Source: Desulforhopalus sp. (GTDB taxonomy: Bacteria; Desulfobacterota; Desulfobulbia; Desulfobulbales; Desulfocapsaceae). From it: a DNA stretch of 23,994 nt. The notes under the pieces are model-generated. The model ran no database searches. It was not told where the DNA came from and was given only the letters and a program-made list of their open reading frames with translations. This document shows positions 23,020 to 23,994 of this stretch, in pieces; positions within the stretch are counted from its first letter, which is position 1, and every line of letters starts with the position of its first letter. The translations under genes were made by a program, and so were the position numbers. The stretch is taken from contig JALNVI010000042.1 of NCBI GenBank assembly GCA_023231425.1, positions 1 to 23,994 on the forward strand. Reading direction: 5' to 3'.

Positions 23020-23994
23020 TTATTCTGCAGTGGTTTTTTGTGTCGGAGTTGCAGGAATGTCTTTCTGGGTATCTTCCACCAGTTTGATGACTTCTGCGGG
23101 GATTTGGTCGGCAAATTCGTCCCATACCGGGCGGGTTGCTTTCTTGAACTCTTCTTTGTCAGCGTCAGTGAGAGTGTAGACTTCGATGCCGCTGTCTTTG
23201 AAAGCCTGTACAGCTTTTTTCTCGAGTTCAACGGTGATGCCGCGTTGCCAGTTGAGAGCGTCTTTACCGGAACGGAGGAGGATCTCCTGGTCTTTTTTAT
23301 TGAGGGCTTTGAACTGGCGCATGTTCATCATCATGATATGCATGGAGTAGTTATGCGCGGAGTCCGTGGCGTATTTCAGTGCTTCGGTGTGCTTGGCGTC
23401 GTTGAGCAGGGAAAAGGTATTTCCCTCGGCGTCAACGGTTCCCTGCTGCAGTGCGGTGTAGACCTCGCCCCAGGCAACCGGAGTCGGGTTCATACCGAGT
23501 TTTGCGGCAACGGCTACTTCAACAGGTGAGGCGGTGGTGCGGACCTTGAGCCCCCTTAGATCAGCGAGGCTGTGCACAGACTTTTTGGCGGTGACAAAAT
23601 TACGATAGCCGTATTCGCTGTACATGATCGGTTTGAGGTTGATCTTTTCAGACTCTGCATCGAGATATCTGCCGAGAGGTCCGTTGTCGAGAGCGTCATA
23701 GAGTTGTTGTTGATGCTTCTGGCTGGTGATGTAGGGCAAGTCAAAGACCATGAAGGCCTTGGAAAAATTCGCCATGTTTGGAGAAGAACAGGATGCCATC
23801 TCCAAAATTCCCTGCTGGGTGGATTCCATGGTGACGCGGTCAGAACCGAGAATGGAATTGCCAAGAAGCTGGACCTTGATATTTCCATCTGAGCGTTCTT
23901 CTACCAGCTCTTTAAACTTTTCGTAACCGAGGGTTACATTGTTTCCTGGTGCCATGGGATGGCACAGCCGCAAGACTGTTTTGTTTGCGAGGGC
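23020..23994 (-). CDS. TRAP transporter solute-binding protein (DctP family), 5' end outside window
   Basis: 324 residues are visible, and the frame continues past the window edge, so the start and signal peptide are missing; the visible sequence begins ALANKTVLRLCHPMAPGN, which looks like mature periplasmic protein. DctP family features include NVTLGYEKFKELVEERSDG, then DLRGLKVRTTASPVEVAVAA with the anion-binding Arg in KVRT, and PVAWGEVYTALQQGTVDAEG. It binds the substrate in the periplasm and passes it to the fused permease encoded 26 bp downstream. Isethionate is inferred from the locus. Any promoter for this transcription unit lies outside the window. Confidence 0.93.
   Translation of the reverse strand, partial: ALANKTVLRLCHPMAPGNNVTLGYEKFKELVEERSDGNIKVQLLGNSILGSDRVTMESTQQGILEMASCSSPNMANFSKAFMVFDLPYITSQKHQQQLYDALDNGPLGRYLDAESEKINLKPIMYSEYGYRNFVTAKKSVHSLADLRGLKVRTTASPVEVAVAAKLGMNPTPVAWGEVYTALQQGTVDAEGNTFSLLNDAKHTEALKYATDSAHNYSMHIMMMNMRQFKALNKKDQEILLRSGKDALNWQRGITVELEKKAVQAFKDSGIEVYTLTDADKEEFKKATRPVWDEFADQIPAEVIKLVEDTQKDIPATPTQKTTAE

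Noticed and set aside
1..23994. CRISPR array, integrase, tRNA or phage genes
   Set aside because: No regularly spaced short repeats, no cloverleaf sequence and no such protein motif seen; the repeats present are dispersed elements.

Overview
The window suggests a mesophilic, anaerobic, sulfate- or sulfite-reducing member of the Desulfobacterota, probably close to Desulfobulbales. This rests on an isethionate sulfite-lyase locus, a GlcD/GlcF-type lactate or glycolate oxidase pair, a fused TRAP transporter, a cNMP-binding/DUF4388 protein and moderate GC. The assignment is from gene content, not from a marker gene. No rRNA, tRNA, CRISPR array, transposase or phage gene was seen.

Layout. 1-476: end of a repeat element and a possible frameshifted small gene. 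477-3512 (+): small membrane protein, cNMP-fold/DUF4388 protein, HEAT-like protein, nitrilase-superfamily amidase. 3545-5023 (-): short-chain dehydrogenase with an altered active site, preceded by small overlapping ORFs. 5056-5904 (+): PHP phosphoesterase, convergent with a stand-alone YcaO (5909-7720, -). 8028-10743 (-): FAD and Fe-S subunits of a 2-hydroxyacid oxidase. 11429-11989 (+): PduO-type cobalamin adenosyltransferase. 12256-14299 (-): tightly coupled TPR / DUF4037 / DUF4125 operon of unknown function. 14493-15227 (-): TauE/SafE-type permease. 15407-23994 (-): isethionate locus.

The best understood system is the isethionate locus. A TRAP binding protein (partial at the window edge) and a fused DctQM permease import the sulfonate. 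A radical-SAM activase installs the glycyl radical on the sulfite-lyase, which cleaves isethionate to acetaldehyde and sulfite; the sulfite can feed dissimilatory reduction. A PAS/AAA+/Fis sigma-54 activator lies between the activase and the lyase gene. The lyase gene has its own very good -24/-12 promoter (17991-18006), with three TTGCA-N4-TGCAA-type sites in two large inverted repeats 220-320 bp upstream, so the control circuit can be read from the sequence. Every published active-site residue of IslA that I could recall is present at a constant offset of -3.

The main undescribed feature is a family of short non-coding elements with 12-bp terminal inverted repeats (GGGTACCTTGAA...TTCAAGGTACCC). 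Full-length copies of about 175 bp lie at 12018-12193 and 14321-14492. Shortened or partial copies lie at 1-88, 7923-8026 and 18355-18398, and lone copies of the terminal 12-mer lie at 2720-2731 and 4563-4574. They sit between genes, often touching a stop codon, and are flanked by 4-bp direct or near-direct repeats, as expected of a MITE-like non-autonomous element.
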